Assembly (NCBI GenBank): GCA_023398165.1
Contig: JAEWSQ010000018.1
Coordinates: 1-64,000 of the forward strand
DNA: 64,000 nt
Reading direction: 5' to 3'
Source: Spirochaetota bacterium
Lineage (GTDB): Bacteria > Spirochaetota > Spirochaetia > Treponematales > Treponemataceae
The notes below the pieces were generated by a model. That model saw nothing but the letters and a program-made list of their open reading frames with translations, ran no database searches and was not told the origin of the DNA. Below, one piece after another: positions 35,643 through 44,528 of the stretch; within the stretch, counting starts at the first letter, position 1, and every line of letters starts with the position of its first letter. Made by a program: the position numbers and the translations under genes.

Positions 35643-37073
35643 GTGAATAAGCGCGATTTTCCAAAAATTCATTTTTATGACCAGGATTTTGTCGACATTT
35701 ATGACAAAACCTGGGCATGGCTTCAAGATTTTTGGCTAGACCCTAAAACCGGAGAATCTGCTTTAGAAGGCTATTTTGTGTATCCGGAAAACAATAATAT
35801 AGTATTAGACCAGCTCGAATCTATCTTTGCTTCTTTTTTTCTTGTTTACTCAAACAGAAATTATCCTGCAAACCAGAATTTGGATTATTTCTATGAAAAA
35901 CAGGAAGCAGGCGGAGCTATTCGTTGGAAGTACAATTTAAAGACCGGAGAACCGGTCGTTTCAAAGGATAATCCTGAGGGCGCAGGTTTGCCCCTTTTTG
36001 CATGGGCTGAATTCAACCTTTTTCATAAGTCTGCAAATAAACGGCGCATCAAAGAAGTGATGCCTGTACTGCAGAAATACACCGAATGGCTTGAAAAAAC
36101 CTTCAAACAGGAAAACGGACTGTATGCAGTTCCGCCTGCTGCTTCAACAATGACTAATGCTCCCCGGTCGGGAACGTATTATTCTGTAGACTTCAATTCA
36201 TGCCTTGCGGTACATGCTCTGTACATGTCGGCTCTCGGCGATATTCTCAACGATAAAGATTTAAGTTTTCAGTACAAACGGATGTACTTCTCATTGAAAA
36301 CCAGAATCAACAATCTTATGTGGGATAATGACACGGGTTTTTATTATGACCTTAATAAGGCTTCAGAAAAACTCATGCATAAGACAATTGCAGGATTCTG
36401 GCCGCTTTTAGCAGAAATTCCTAATGAAGATAAGGCCGATGCCCTCATTTCACACCTGAGCAATCCCGAATCATTCGGTACAGAACATCCTTTCCCCACG
36501 TTGTCCGCTGACCACAGCGATTTCAGCCTTTCGGGCAACGGATTCTGCGGAAGCGTGTATCCCCAGTTCAATTTTATGGTGATCAAGGGGCTGGAGAAGT
36601 ACCAGCGGTGGGATCTGGCGCGCGAGTGCTCCATCCGCCACCTGTACTTCATGCTCGATGCAATGTTCCCCGGCGGATCGCACACAAAGGGCGATCTTTG
36701 GGAAGCGTATCTGCCTAACAAAGAAGGTTTTGCCGTAATTGAAGGAAACGAAGCGTTCCCCAGAAAACGGCATGTTCAGTCGGCAGGACTTTCCACAATT
36801 GCATTGATGATCGAAAACGTGATCGGTCTGTCTATCAGTCTTCCGAGGAAAACAGTAGACTGGATTATTCCAAATTTGGAAATAATGGGCATTGAAAACC
36901 TTTCTTTGAAGCGCAATATGATCACAATTCTTTCAAACAAAAGCACCAGAGGATGGGAAATTCAGATGGAAAGTGAAAAATTATACTATTTCACCATCAA
37001 CATACTCGGGCAAAAGAAAAAAACACTGCCTATTCCGTCCGGAAAGTGTTCAATGCTTATAGATAAGCTGTAG
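35643..37073 (+). CDS. Trehalase/GH63-like (alpha/alpha)6-barrel glycoside hydrolase
   Basis: A 476-residue cytoplasmic protein without a signal peptide. Sequence style (repeated aromatic helices, YSVDFNSCLAVHALYMSALG, LMWDNDTGFYYDLN, TIAGFWPLLAEIP, GGSHTKGDLWEAYLPNKEGFA) matches the MGH1/GH37/GH63-type (alpha/alpha)6 barrel of trehalases and glucosidases. Candidate acidic catalytic residues lie in the WDNDTGFYYD and DLWEAY segments, but I cannot assign them with certainty. GTG start preceded by AAGGAG. It is the first gene of an operon with ppx and ppk, suggesting a link between carbohydrate and polyphosphate reserves. Confidence 0.65.
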   Translation: MNKRDFPKIHFYDQDFVDIYDKTWAWLQDFWLDPKTGESALEGYFVYPENNNIVLDQLESIFASFFLVYSNRNYPANQNLDYFYEKQEAGGAIRWKYNLKTGEPVVSKDNPEGAGLPLFAWAEFNLFHKSANKRRIKEVMPVLQKYTEWLEKTFKQENGLYAVPPAASTMTNAPRSGTYYSVDFNSCLAVHALYMSALGDILNDKDLSFQYKRMYFSLKTRINNLMWDNDTGFYYDLNKASEKLMHKTIAGFWPLLAEIPNEDKADALISHLSNPESFGTEHPFPTLSADHSDFSLSGNGFCGSVYPQFNFMVIKGLEKYQRWDLARECSIRHLYFMLDAMFPGGSHTKGDLWEAYLPNKEGFAVIEGNEAFPRKRHVQSAGLSTIALMIENVIGLSISLPRKTVDWIIPNLEIMGIENLSLKRNMITILSNKSTRGWEIQMESEKLYYFTINILGQKKKTLPIPSGKCSMLIDKL

Positions 37074-37083
37074 GGGCTCTCAT

Positions 37084-38613
37084 ATGGCATCTCTCGAAGC
37101 TGTTTTGGAAATCGGTTCTACGGGAATACGGCTTCTAATAGGCGAAGTTGCGGAAAATCAGGGATGGACTGTCATTGATCATTCGGAACTTCCCATAGCA
37201 CTGGGCTGGGACGTTTTTACCACCGGCCTTGTTTCGAGGGAGTCATTGCTCCAGTGTTTGAAAATTCTCCACCGCTTTAAAGAGCAGATACAGTGCTGGT
37301 CTTTACCCAATGAACAAATTACAGTCATAGCAACAAGCGCCTTGCGGGAAGCAGCAAATAGAGATACCGTTCTTGACCGGATTCTTGTAAAAACGGGATT
37401 TAAGGTTAAGGTGATTGACGGTATTGAAGAAAGCAGGCTCATGTATCTTGGAGTAGTACAGGCTCTTCAGGACGAGTTTCCTAAACTAAAAAAAAGCGAT
37501 TCTGTAATTATTGAAGTCGGAGGCGGCTCAACAGAAATAATGCTCCTTCAAAGGGGCAGAATGGCGGCCGTTCACAGCTTAAGGCTCGGCACGGTTATTA
37601 TTGAACAGCAGATAAAATCCATGATGGGTTCGCAGAAAGAGGCCCACCGTTTTCTGGTTGAATACATAAAAAACGCCGGCGGAATAATGAATACTGAAAT
37701 CAAACTTGATGAGATTGATGTTTTCATAGCTATTGGAAGCGAAGTACGCCTTGCGGCACTTCAAATAGGAAAACGTATTTATTCCCATTGCTGCACAATT
37801 TCAACAGATGAGTTTATTAGTTTTACCGACGAGATACAGGAATACTCTATAGAAGAAAGCGCTGAACGCTTCAAAATTCCCTACAGTGAAGCAAAAACGC
37901 TGGCCATCGGACTCCTTGCATACAAACTTTTTATTCAGCTTACCAAGGCCAAGACTATTTTAGTTCCGGACACCACCATACGAGAAGGTGTTCTTGTTTC
38001 GAAATTCAGTTCTCCAAGCGCAGAAATTCATGATGATTTCACGTCTCAAATTATTGCATCGGCGTATAATCTTGGCGTTAAGTATCATTTTGACGAAGCT
38101 CATGCCGAATTTGTACGGATAACCGCTCTAAAATTATTTGACGCTCTCAAGGGTGAATTAGGACTCGACAGCTCTGCCAGAATGCTTTTGGAAGTTGCAT
38201 CAATTCTTCACGATGTTGGAATGTATATTAGAGGAAGCGATCATCATCTTCACAGTCAGTATATAATTTCCCATTCTGATATTTTCGGTATAACAAAAGA
38301 AAATATGACAATCATATCGAATGTTGCGCGGTACCACCGGGGCAAAGGACCGCAGAGCGGCGCATCAGATTTTTACGCGCTCCCGCGTCTTGACAGAATG
38401 GCCGTCTTAAAACTGACAGCTATCCTCAGGGTTGCAGATGCACTTGACCGCAGTCACGGTCAGAGAATTCAGTCATTTGATACCGATTTTAAAGGCGACA
38501 CATTTATTCTAAAACTTCACGGCGTTCAGGATACTATACTTGAAAAAATTGCGATGAAAGAAAAAGCTGATTTATTCGAATCCATATTCGGCTATAAGGT
38601 TATTCTCGTTTAG
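37084..38613 (+). CDS. ppx: Ppx/GppA phosphatase (exopolyphosphatase)
   Basis: A 509-residue protein of the ASKHA fold. Phosphate-binding motifs LEIGSTGIRLLIGE (5-18) and IIEVGGGSTEIML (about 140-152) are intact, and the C-terminal 200 residues are an HD-type domain (ILHDVGMYIRGSDHHLHSQYII). It hydrolyses polyphosphate ends or pppGpp. It is 10 bases after the glycosidase gene and 13 before ppk, the normal pairing of polyphosphate breakdown and synthesis. Confidence 0.9.
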   Translation: MASLEAVLEIGSTGIRLLIGEVAENQGWTVIDHSELPIALGWDVFTTGLVSRESLLQCLKILHRFKEQIQCWSLPNEQITVIATSALREAANRDTVLDRILVKTGFKVKVIDGIEESRLMYLGVVQALQDEFPKLKKSDSVIIEVGGGSTEIMLLQRGRMAAVHSLRLGTVIIEQQIKSMMGSQKEAHRFLVEYIKNAGGIMNTEIKLDEIDVFIAIGSEVRLAALQIGKRIYSHCCTISTDEFISFTDEIQEYSIEESAERFKIPYSEAKTLAIGLLAYKLFIQLTKAKTILVPDTTIREGVLVSKFSSPSAEIHDDFTSQIIASAYNLGVKYHFDEAHAEFVRITALKLFDALKGELGLDSSARMLLEVASILHDVGMYIRGSDHHLHSQYIISHSDIFGITKENMTIISNVARYHRGKGPQSGASDFYALPRLDRMAVLKLTAILRVADALDRSHGQRIQSFDTDFKGDTFILKLHGVQDTILEKIAMKEKADLFESIFGYKVILV

Positions 38614-38626
38614 TACAGGAGTTTTT

Positions 38627-40771
38627 ATGGTGAATAAGTATAATTTTTTTAACAGAGAATTATCCTGGATAGAATTTAATGCACGTGTTTTGGCGGAAGC
38701 AAAAAAAGCACATACACCCCTTCTCGAACGCTTAAGATTTTTAACAATAGTAACAACCAATTTTGATGAGTTTTTCATGGTACGCGTTGCTGAACTAAAA
38801 AGGCAGGCTCAGAATAATCCGGGATGGAAAGATCTTGCTTTTCTTACGGCAAAACAACAGCTTGCAAAAATTTCCGCGAGGGTTCATGAAGTTATTAACA
38901 GCCAGTACACCTGCCTCAACAATGTTATTATACCCCAGCTGAAAAAAGAAGGCATTGAATATATTAAAAATACATCGTATTCACCGGAACAGATGAACTA
39001 CCTCAGCATTCTTTTTCAACAGGAAATTTTCCCGTTATTAACCCCCCTGCGCGTAGACAGTGCCACAGAGTTTCCCCATATTACAAACCTCCGTCTGCAC
39101 GCCGCTTTTTTATTGAAGCCTCTCATAGAAGATTCGCTTTTACCAGAGCAGTTTAAACATAAAAATGGAGAGGATCCCATAGCCGTTGTTCAGCTCCCGA
39201 GCAGCATTCCCCGCATTGTCTGGATTCCCTCCTCCGGTGATAAAAAAATGTTCACTCTTCTTGATGATATAATAACTCTTTTTGGCACGCGGCTGTTTCC
39301 AGGATACAGTGTTGAGGAAAATTTCTTATTCAAAGTAACACGGGATGCCGCTTTTGCAGTCGATGAAGAAAGGGATGCAGATTTTATTCAGGCAATGGAA
39401 GAGGTTCTTGCAAAAAGACTTTCATCGTTTCCGGTACGTATGATATGCACAACATCAAGTTCCAGAATACAAAAATTTATTTCCAGTAAACTCGGCTTAA
39501 CTAAGGATGATTTATACGAAGTTCAGGGTATTATAGATCTTGCAACACTTGCAGATTTAATCTCTATTGAAGGTTTCACTCATTTAAAATTTCCGGGATG
39601 GAAACACTTCCAGAATCCTGTACTTAATAAAGAATGTAATTTTTGGGATGTTTTAAAACAAAAAGATGTTCTGCTTACTGTCCCCTATGAATCTTTTGAA
39701 CCGGTTCTCGATTTTATAACACGTGCAAGCGAAGACCCCTCTGTTCTCGCAATAAAAATGACGCTCTATAGAACCAGCGGAAATTCTCCAATAATTTATG
39801 CCCTTGAGAAAGCGGCAAGAAACGGAAAACAGGTTACTGTTTTCGTAGAACTCAAGGCGCGTTTTGATGAAAAACAGAATATATCCTGGGCTTCCCAGCT
39901 GGAACAGGCAGGCGTAATAGTAGTTTATGGTATTGCAAACCTGAAAGTGCATGCAAAGATGCTTCTCATTGTCCGCAAAGAATACGACGGTATACGGCGG
40001 TACGTTCATCTTTCCACGGGTAATTATAATGACAAGACAGCACGTCTTTACAGCGATTTCTCTCTATTTTCATCCAGTGAAGAACTCGGTAACGATGCAA
40101 CGCAGTTTTTCAATATGATCTCAGGGTATTCTTCCGTTCAGACAATGAAGAGTCTTTTCATGGCTCCGGTAAACCTCAAGTCTCAGCTTCTATTTATGAT
40201 TGATCGTGAGATTCAGAATTCATCAAAGGAAACTCCTGGGCTTATTATGGCCAAGATGAACAGTCTTGCAGATAAAGAAATAATTGAAGCCTTATACAAG
40301 GCCAGTAAAAATCATGTTGTCATACTTTTAAATGTGAGAGGAATCTGTCTTCTTGTTCCCGGAGTGAAAAATCAAAGCGAGACAATATCAGTTGTCAGCA
40401 TCGTGGACCGGTACCTCGAACACGCGCGTGTTTTTTATTTTCAAAACAACGGGGAAGAGGAATTGTATTTGGCAAGCGCCGACTGGATGCCGCGCAATCT
40501 AGAAAAACGCGTGGAATTAATGTTCCCGATTATTCAGGATGATATTTTCAGAACAATTAAAGATACTCTTCTCGTCTACTTCAGCGACAACACAAACTCA
40601 TACTATCTTCAAAGCAGCGGATCCTGGATCCCTAGAAAGCCGGAGGAACACGAAGAAAAATTACGGGCTCAGGAGTTTTTATACAATCAATTCAATCATG
40701 CTCATGAAGCCCAGATAAAAGAACTCCCTAAAGAATTTATTGTAAGAAGATCAGAGCCGAAAAATCAATGA
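38627..40771 (+). CDS. ppk: Polyphosphate kinase 1
   Basis: A 714-residue PPK1. The N-terminal domain has FFNRELSWIEFNARVLAEA and TTNFDEFFMVRVA; the catalytic region has ELKARFDE and the phospho-accepting histidine in LKVHAKM (about residue 443), then LSTGNYND, IVDRYLEH and ASADWMPRNLEKRVE. It makes polyphosphate from ATP reversibly. An AGGAG site precedes the ATG; the operon ends at a terminator shared with the convergent sugar-binding protein gene. Confidence 0.95.
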   Translation: MVNKYNFFNRELSWIEFNARVLAEAKKAHTPLLERLRFLTIVTTNFDEFFMVRVAELKRQAQNNPGWKDLAFLTAKQQLAKISARVHEVINSQYTCLNNVIIPQLKKEGIEYIKNTSYSPEQMNYLSILFQQEIFPLLTPLRVDSATEFPHITNLRLHAAFLLKPLIEDSLLPEQFKHKNGEDPIAVVQLPSSIPRIVWIPSSGDKKMFTLLDDIITLFGTRLFPGYSVEENFLFKVTRDAAFAVDEERDADFIQAMEEVLAKRLSSFPVRMICTTSSSRIQKFISSKLGLTKDDLYEVQGIIDLATLADLISIEGFTHLKFPGWKHFQNPVLNKECNFWDVLKQKDVLLTVPYESFEPVLDFITRASEDPSVLAIKMTLYRTSGNSPIIYALEKAARNGKQVTVFVELKARFDEKQNISWASQLEQAGVIVVYGIANLKVHAKMLLIVRKEYDGIRRYVHLSTGNYNDKTARLYSDFSLFSSSEELGNDATQFFNMISGYSSVQTMKSLFMAPVNLKSQLLFMIDREIQNSSKETPGLIMAKMNSLADKEIIEALYKASKNHVVILLNVRGICLLVPGVKNQSETISVVSIVDRYLEHARVFYFQNNGEEELYLASADWMPRNLEKRVELMFPIIQDDIFRTIKDTLLVYFSDNTNSYYLQSSGSWIPRKPEEHEEKLRAQEFLYNQFNHAHEAQIKELPKEFIVRRSEPKNQ

Positions 40772-40787
40772 CAGATGCCGTTCATAA

Positions 40788-40828
40788 AAAAACCCGGACA
40801 AAGCATACCTTTATCCGGGTTTATTTTC
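40788..40828. terminator. Bidirectional terminator between ppk and the sugar-transport operon
   Basis: AAAACCCGGA pairs with TCCGGGTTT around a 15-base loop. It has T-rich sequence on the plus side and, read on the minus strand, a T-run from the left arm's A tract. Confidence 0.85.
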
Positions 40829-40844
40829 TTAAATGTAAGGCTGC

Positions 40845-42560
40845 CTATTTTTCTGATATTGAAATATTATCTATAACAATATCTGTAATATTATGCCCGC
40901 CTATTTTTATACCGAACTTGCCGTTCAGATTCACTTCATTAATGTATCCTGTAAGAGTATACACGGTACCGGATTCCAGAAGACTCTTTGTCATCCAGCC
41001 CCATTTATTCAAATCGTCTTTAAATGCTTCAAGATACACGTAGGCATCCGCCTCGGGCTTTCCTAGAATTTTTACATCGAAGCTTACTTTATAATCGCGC
41101 CATCCGACTATTCCGAAAAGTTCAGGATCGCTGATGACGGCATCAACATATTCTCCGTCAACAGAACTATTCATGCTAATTTTTAATGATTTTCCCTTTA
41201 TTGCCTCTTTTCCTGAAACAACAGAAACCTTAACGCTCTTGTTTTCCGCGTTAAATACTTTGAATGCAGCCTCTGAACCTTTCTTCTCAAAGTCCTCGCT
41301 GAGCGCTTTAAAATTCAGTCTTACAGGTTTTTCCATAGGTTTATTTGCTTCTGCAATTAATGTTTCAGCCTTTGCTTTGTATCCGGCTATTGCAGCAGAT
41401 GCGGAATTTCCTGTCCATACAATTTCCCCAAGGAATTCATCGAGCATTGAATCAATTGCACTGGCTGTAATTCCAGGGTATATAATCGGTTCTTTATTCA
41501 TCTGAGCTGATAAGTCAAGAACTTCCTGAGGCCAGCTTTTCTTTCTGTTTGCAAGGTCATCGTCGTACCATGTCTTTAGACAAATGTCTATAAATTTTCC
41601 GGCATAGGTCGGATTTTTTGAACCGTTGCCTATTCCGTATCCGTCTGTTTCAAAAATGTGCTTCGGACTCTTGTTGCCCGGTCCTACAGGAAGCGGAACA
41701 TAAGCAAGTTCATCGCGTGTATTTTTTAAAATTGTGGAAGCCATATACTGCCTTTCCATAAACATTGCGACAACTCTTTTTTGAATACCGTCTGCAGCAA
41801 TGTTGTTATCCTGAAGATACCATCCTTCTTTTTTGGCATTCTCAAGATACGTGAGAGCTTCCATTAATTTCTGATCATCAAAATTAAGTTTAATGTTTCC
41901 ATTCGCATCAGTGGTGGTAAAAGAACTTCCGTTCATGTAGACAAATCCGCGTGTCCACCAGTTTGCAAAACCCCAGCGGTCAATAACACCGCTTCCTGTT
42001 GTGTCTTTTGTAAGTTTTCTTGCAAGTGTCCTCAAGGTATCGAAATTCCATTTTCCCGCCTTGTACAGTGCAAGAGGCTGTTCGCTTTCGGGAATGCCTT
42101 CCTCTTCCATGAGAGTCTTATTATAAATAATTATCCAGGGATGGTTTGAAGTAATATGAGAAGCTGCATAATATTTACCGCCGTACTTAAATGCCATGTC
42201 CATACCTGCTTTATTGAGATACGGTACCGATAAATCGACGTATCCGTCGAGGCTCTGCATGTAGCCCTTGGCATAGAACTTGGGGAAATCCGCATCGCGG
42301 CAGAAAATTACATCGATCGGCTCGCCTGCTGCAAGATTGGTCAGAATCTTTGTCTGCCAGTTATTCCAGTCGGACTGAATAAACTTGACCTTCCCGCCTG
42401 TCTGCTTAGTATACTCCGCAGCAGCGCGCACCATAACATCATTTTTATCGCGCGAGTTTACAGCCGGGCGGAAAACTGTAATATTCGCACTCTCGGCAAA
42501 AACTGACGCGGCACAGAATACAAGTGCAGTCAACGCCATGATAAATTGTTTCTTTTTCAT
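40845..42560 (-). CDS. Extracellular solute-binding protein (family 1) with C-terminal extension
   Basis: A 571-residue periplasmic sugar-binding protein. The signal peptide (MKKKQFIMALTALVFCAASVFA) is followed by the family-1 fold (AAAEYTKQTGGKVKFIQ, AAGEPIDVIFC, KYYAASHITSNHPW, LEDN...). The last 150 residues add a beta-sandwich-like extension (VSGKEAIKGKSLKISMN ... LNGKFGIKIGGHNITDIVIDNI) that looks carbohydrate-binding and is not typical of these proteins. Three ATG codons are adjacent; GGAGG is best spaced for the third (42560). Last gene of the eight-gene operon. Confidence 0.85.
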   Translation of the reverse strand: MKKKQFIMALTALVFCAASVFAESANITVFRPAVNSRDKNDVMVRAAAEYTKQTGGKVKFIQSDWNNWQTKILTNLAAGEPIDVIFCRDADFPKFYAKGYMQSLDGYVDLSVPYLNKAGMDMAFKYGGKYYAASHITSNHPWIIIYNKTLMEEEGIPESEQPLALYKAGKWNFDTLRTLARKLTKDTTGSGVIDRWGFANWWTRGFVYMNGSSFTTTDANGNIKLNFDDQKLMEALTYLENAKKEGWYLQDNNIAADGIQKRVVAMFMERQYMASTILKNTRDELAYVPLPVGPGNKSPKHIFETDGYGIGNGSKNPTYAGKFIDICLKTWYDDDLANRKKSWPQEVLDLSAQMNKEPIIYPGITASAIDSMLDEFLGEIVWTGNSASAAIAGYKAKAETLIAEANKPMEKPVRLNFKALSEDFEKKGSEAAFKVFNAENKSVKVSVVSGKEAIKGKSLKISMNSSVDGEYVDAVISDPELFGIVGWRDYKVSFDVKILGKPEADAYVYLEAFKDDLNKWGWMTKSLLESGTVYTLTGYINEVNLNGKFGIKIGGHNITDIVIDNISISEK

Positions 42561-42615
42561 CATCATTCCTCCATGTGTGTTTATGTGTTCCAGACTTCTG
42601 GTCATCACCAAATTT

Positions 42616-43587
42616 TTAACCGACAATTCCGGTTCTTGTAATACTTTCAGTGAAATATTTCTGTGCAAAAATATATAATATCAGCACAGGTGCTATAACG
42701 ACGAAACAGGCGGCTTCAAGCAAAGAAGATTCAGCCAAAGCCATATCTTCTGCGCTCATGTTCTGGGAAAGAAGGGTCAGCCTTTCCTGCAGCATAGTAA
42801 CCGATACCGATAAGGGATATTCTTCGACAAAAAACATCACCGACAGATAAAAGTCATTCCAATGCCAGACTACAGAAAAAAGAGTTATTACTATAACGAT
42901 GCTGCCCACATTCGGAAGCATTATTTTAATAAAAGTTTTAAAAGGGCCGCATCCGTCTACAAATGCCGATTCCTCCAGTTCAACCGGCATGCTTTTAAAA
43001 AACTGTCTTACCATAAAAATATACAATCCGGATCTGATTCCCGTGCCGGTCAGCGACATTAAGTAAAACGGCCAGTTCGTATTTAGCAGTTTTACGGTAA
43101 CAGGTTCACCGTTATTAAAAACTGCGAGGAGTTTCCCGATTCCGAAGAAATCAAAAAAGCGGAAGTTAACATAGAGCGGAATTATCATCGTTTGAACTGG
43201 AACAATAATGGTAAATAAAAGACACGAGAAAAGAAATTCCTTATACTTAAAATTAAAGCGTGCAAAACCGTATGCCACCATAAGGCAGATAAAAACCTGT
43301 ATTATTACTGAAGGAATTAACATGCTGAGAGTTTTCATAATTGAAGGAATAAAACCGAGTATTTGATCCGCCAGAAAAAAATTATTCAGCGTAAAAGTTT
43401 TTGGAATCCAGATAACTGTCGGATCGAGCCGGTCTATTGGATCTCTAAAAGCATTGGAAAGTAAAAAGAGAACAGGGTACATAAGGACATACGCCATTCC
43501 AAGCAGGAAGACCGCACGCAGAACCGCTGCAATTATTTCCAGAGCCCTATCTCCTGCTTTTTTATTTTTATAGTAAGTCATTGCCAT
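42616..43587 (-). CDS. Carbohydrate ABC transporter permease (MalG type)
   Basis: A 323-residue inner-membrane protein with six predicted transmembrane helices and the EAA-loop motif MPVELEESAFVDGCGPFKTFIKIMLPN that contacts the ATPase. GGAGG precedes the ATG by six bases. It pairs with the preceding MalF-type permease as the second importer of the operon. No ATPase gene lies in the operon. Confidence 0.93.
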   Translation of the reverse strand: MAMTYYKNKKAGDRALEIIAAVLRAVFLLGMAYVLMYPVLFLLSNAFRDPIDRLDPTVIWIPKTFTLNNFFLADQILGFIPSIMKTLSMLIPSVIIQVFICLMVAYGFARFNFKYKEFLFSCLLFTIIVPVQTMIIPLYVNFRFFDFFGIGKLLAVFNNGEPVTVKLLNTNWPFYLMSLTGTGIRSGLYIFMVRQFFKSMPVELEESAFVDGCGPFKTFIKIMLPNVGSIVIVITLFSVVWHWNDFYLSVMFFVEEYPLSVSVTMLQERLTLLSQNMSAEDMALAESSLLEAACFVVIAPVLILYIFAQKYFTESITRTGIVG

Positions 43588-43610
43588 TACATACCTCCGG
43601 AAAGAAACAC

Positions 43611-44528
43611 CTAGTTTACAGCCCTGGCAGCTGCGCGTGAAAGAATACCGTTGACAAAGAGGATTATTATCATAACGACAATAAAGTATAGTATAGAAAT
43701 TGTGGTACTGTACTCAAATTTACCGAGCTGCACATTATCGACTATCATCTGCATAATACTGTTAGAATAGTCAGTAAAGTAATCTATGATGGAATAAATT
43801 ATTGCCATTACAATGGTTGGTGAAATTAATATGAACGTTATTTTCCAAAATATTTCCCAGCCGGTCGCTCCTTCTATTTTTGCCGCTTCGTACATGCTGT
43901 CGGGAATACTGTGAAGTGCAGACAGGAGAAGGAGTATTTGAACTCCTGATTTCCAGGTTAGATCGAATATTTGTCCGACGGTCTGTGTAATTATTTTTGT
44001 AAATGACGGGCCGAAACCGGAGAAGACAAGAATATCAGTCAAGTTTCCTGTCTGAAACAATGTTACAGCCTCTCCTGTTCCCGAAGCAAAAACATTCTGC
44101 TGCAGTATGGTAATAACCACGCCTGATGAAATAATCACGGGTAAAAAGAAAATTGCACGCATTGCTGTTTTTCCCCTGAACTCGGAGCGGAGAATGAGCG
44201 CTATAAAAAGACTGAAGCATATTATTATAGGAACCTGATACACTATGTGTAAAGCAGACTCTACAATGTTTCTCGTAAAATCAGGATCCACGGTAAAAGC
44301 ATACACATAGTTGTCAAACCCGGCCCAGTTAAAAGAAAGGCCGTCCTGATTTATTTCTATTGTAGTCAGTGTGTAATAAAAAGACGTAACGAGAGGGATT
44401 GCAAAAAAGAAAATGAAGCCGACAATCCAGGGTGAAATGAAAACCCAGCCCCATAGAGCTTTTTTTTCCGTAAGCCCTCTTTTCCTAAAAGGATTAAACC
44501 CGTTTATTTTGTTTGAAAGCAGTTTCAT
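43611..44528 (-). CDS. Carbohydrate ABC transporter permease (MalF type)
   Basis: A 305-residue permease with six transmembrane helices and the EAA loop MYEAAKIEGATGWEIFWKITFILISP. Its ATG overlaps the stop of the DUF5696 gene (ATGA), a sign of coupled translation. N-terminal segment is short, as in MsmF-like permeases. Confidence 0.93.
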   Translation of the reverse strand: MKLLSNKINGFNPFRKRGLTEKKALWGWVFISPWIVGFIFFFAIPLVTSFYYTLTTIEINQDGLSFNWAGFDNYVYAFTVDPDFTRNIVESALHIVYQVPIIICFSLFIALILRSEFRGKTAMRAIFFLPVIISSGVVITILQQNVFASGTGEAVTLFQTGNLTDILVFSGFGPSFTKIITQTVGQIFDLTWKSGVQILLLLSALHSIPDSMYEAAKIEGATGWEIFWKITFILISPTIVMAIIYSIIDYFTDYSNSIMQMIVDNVQLGKFEYSTTISILYFIVVMIIILFVNGILSRAAARAVN

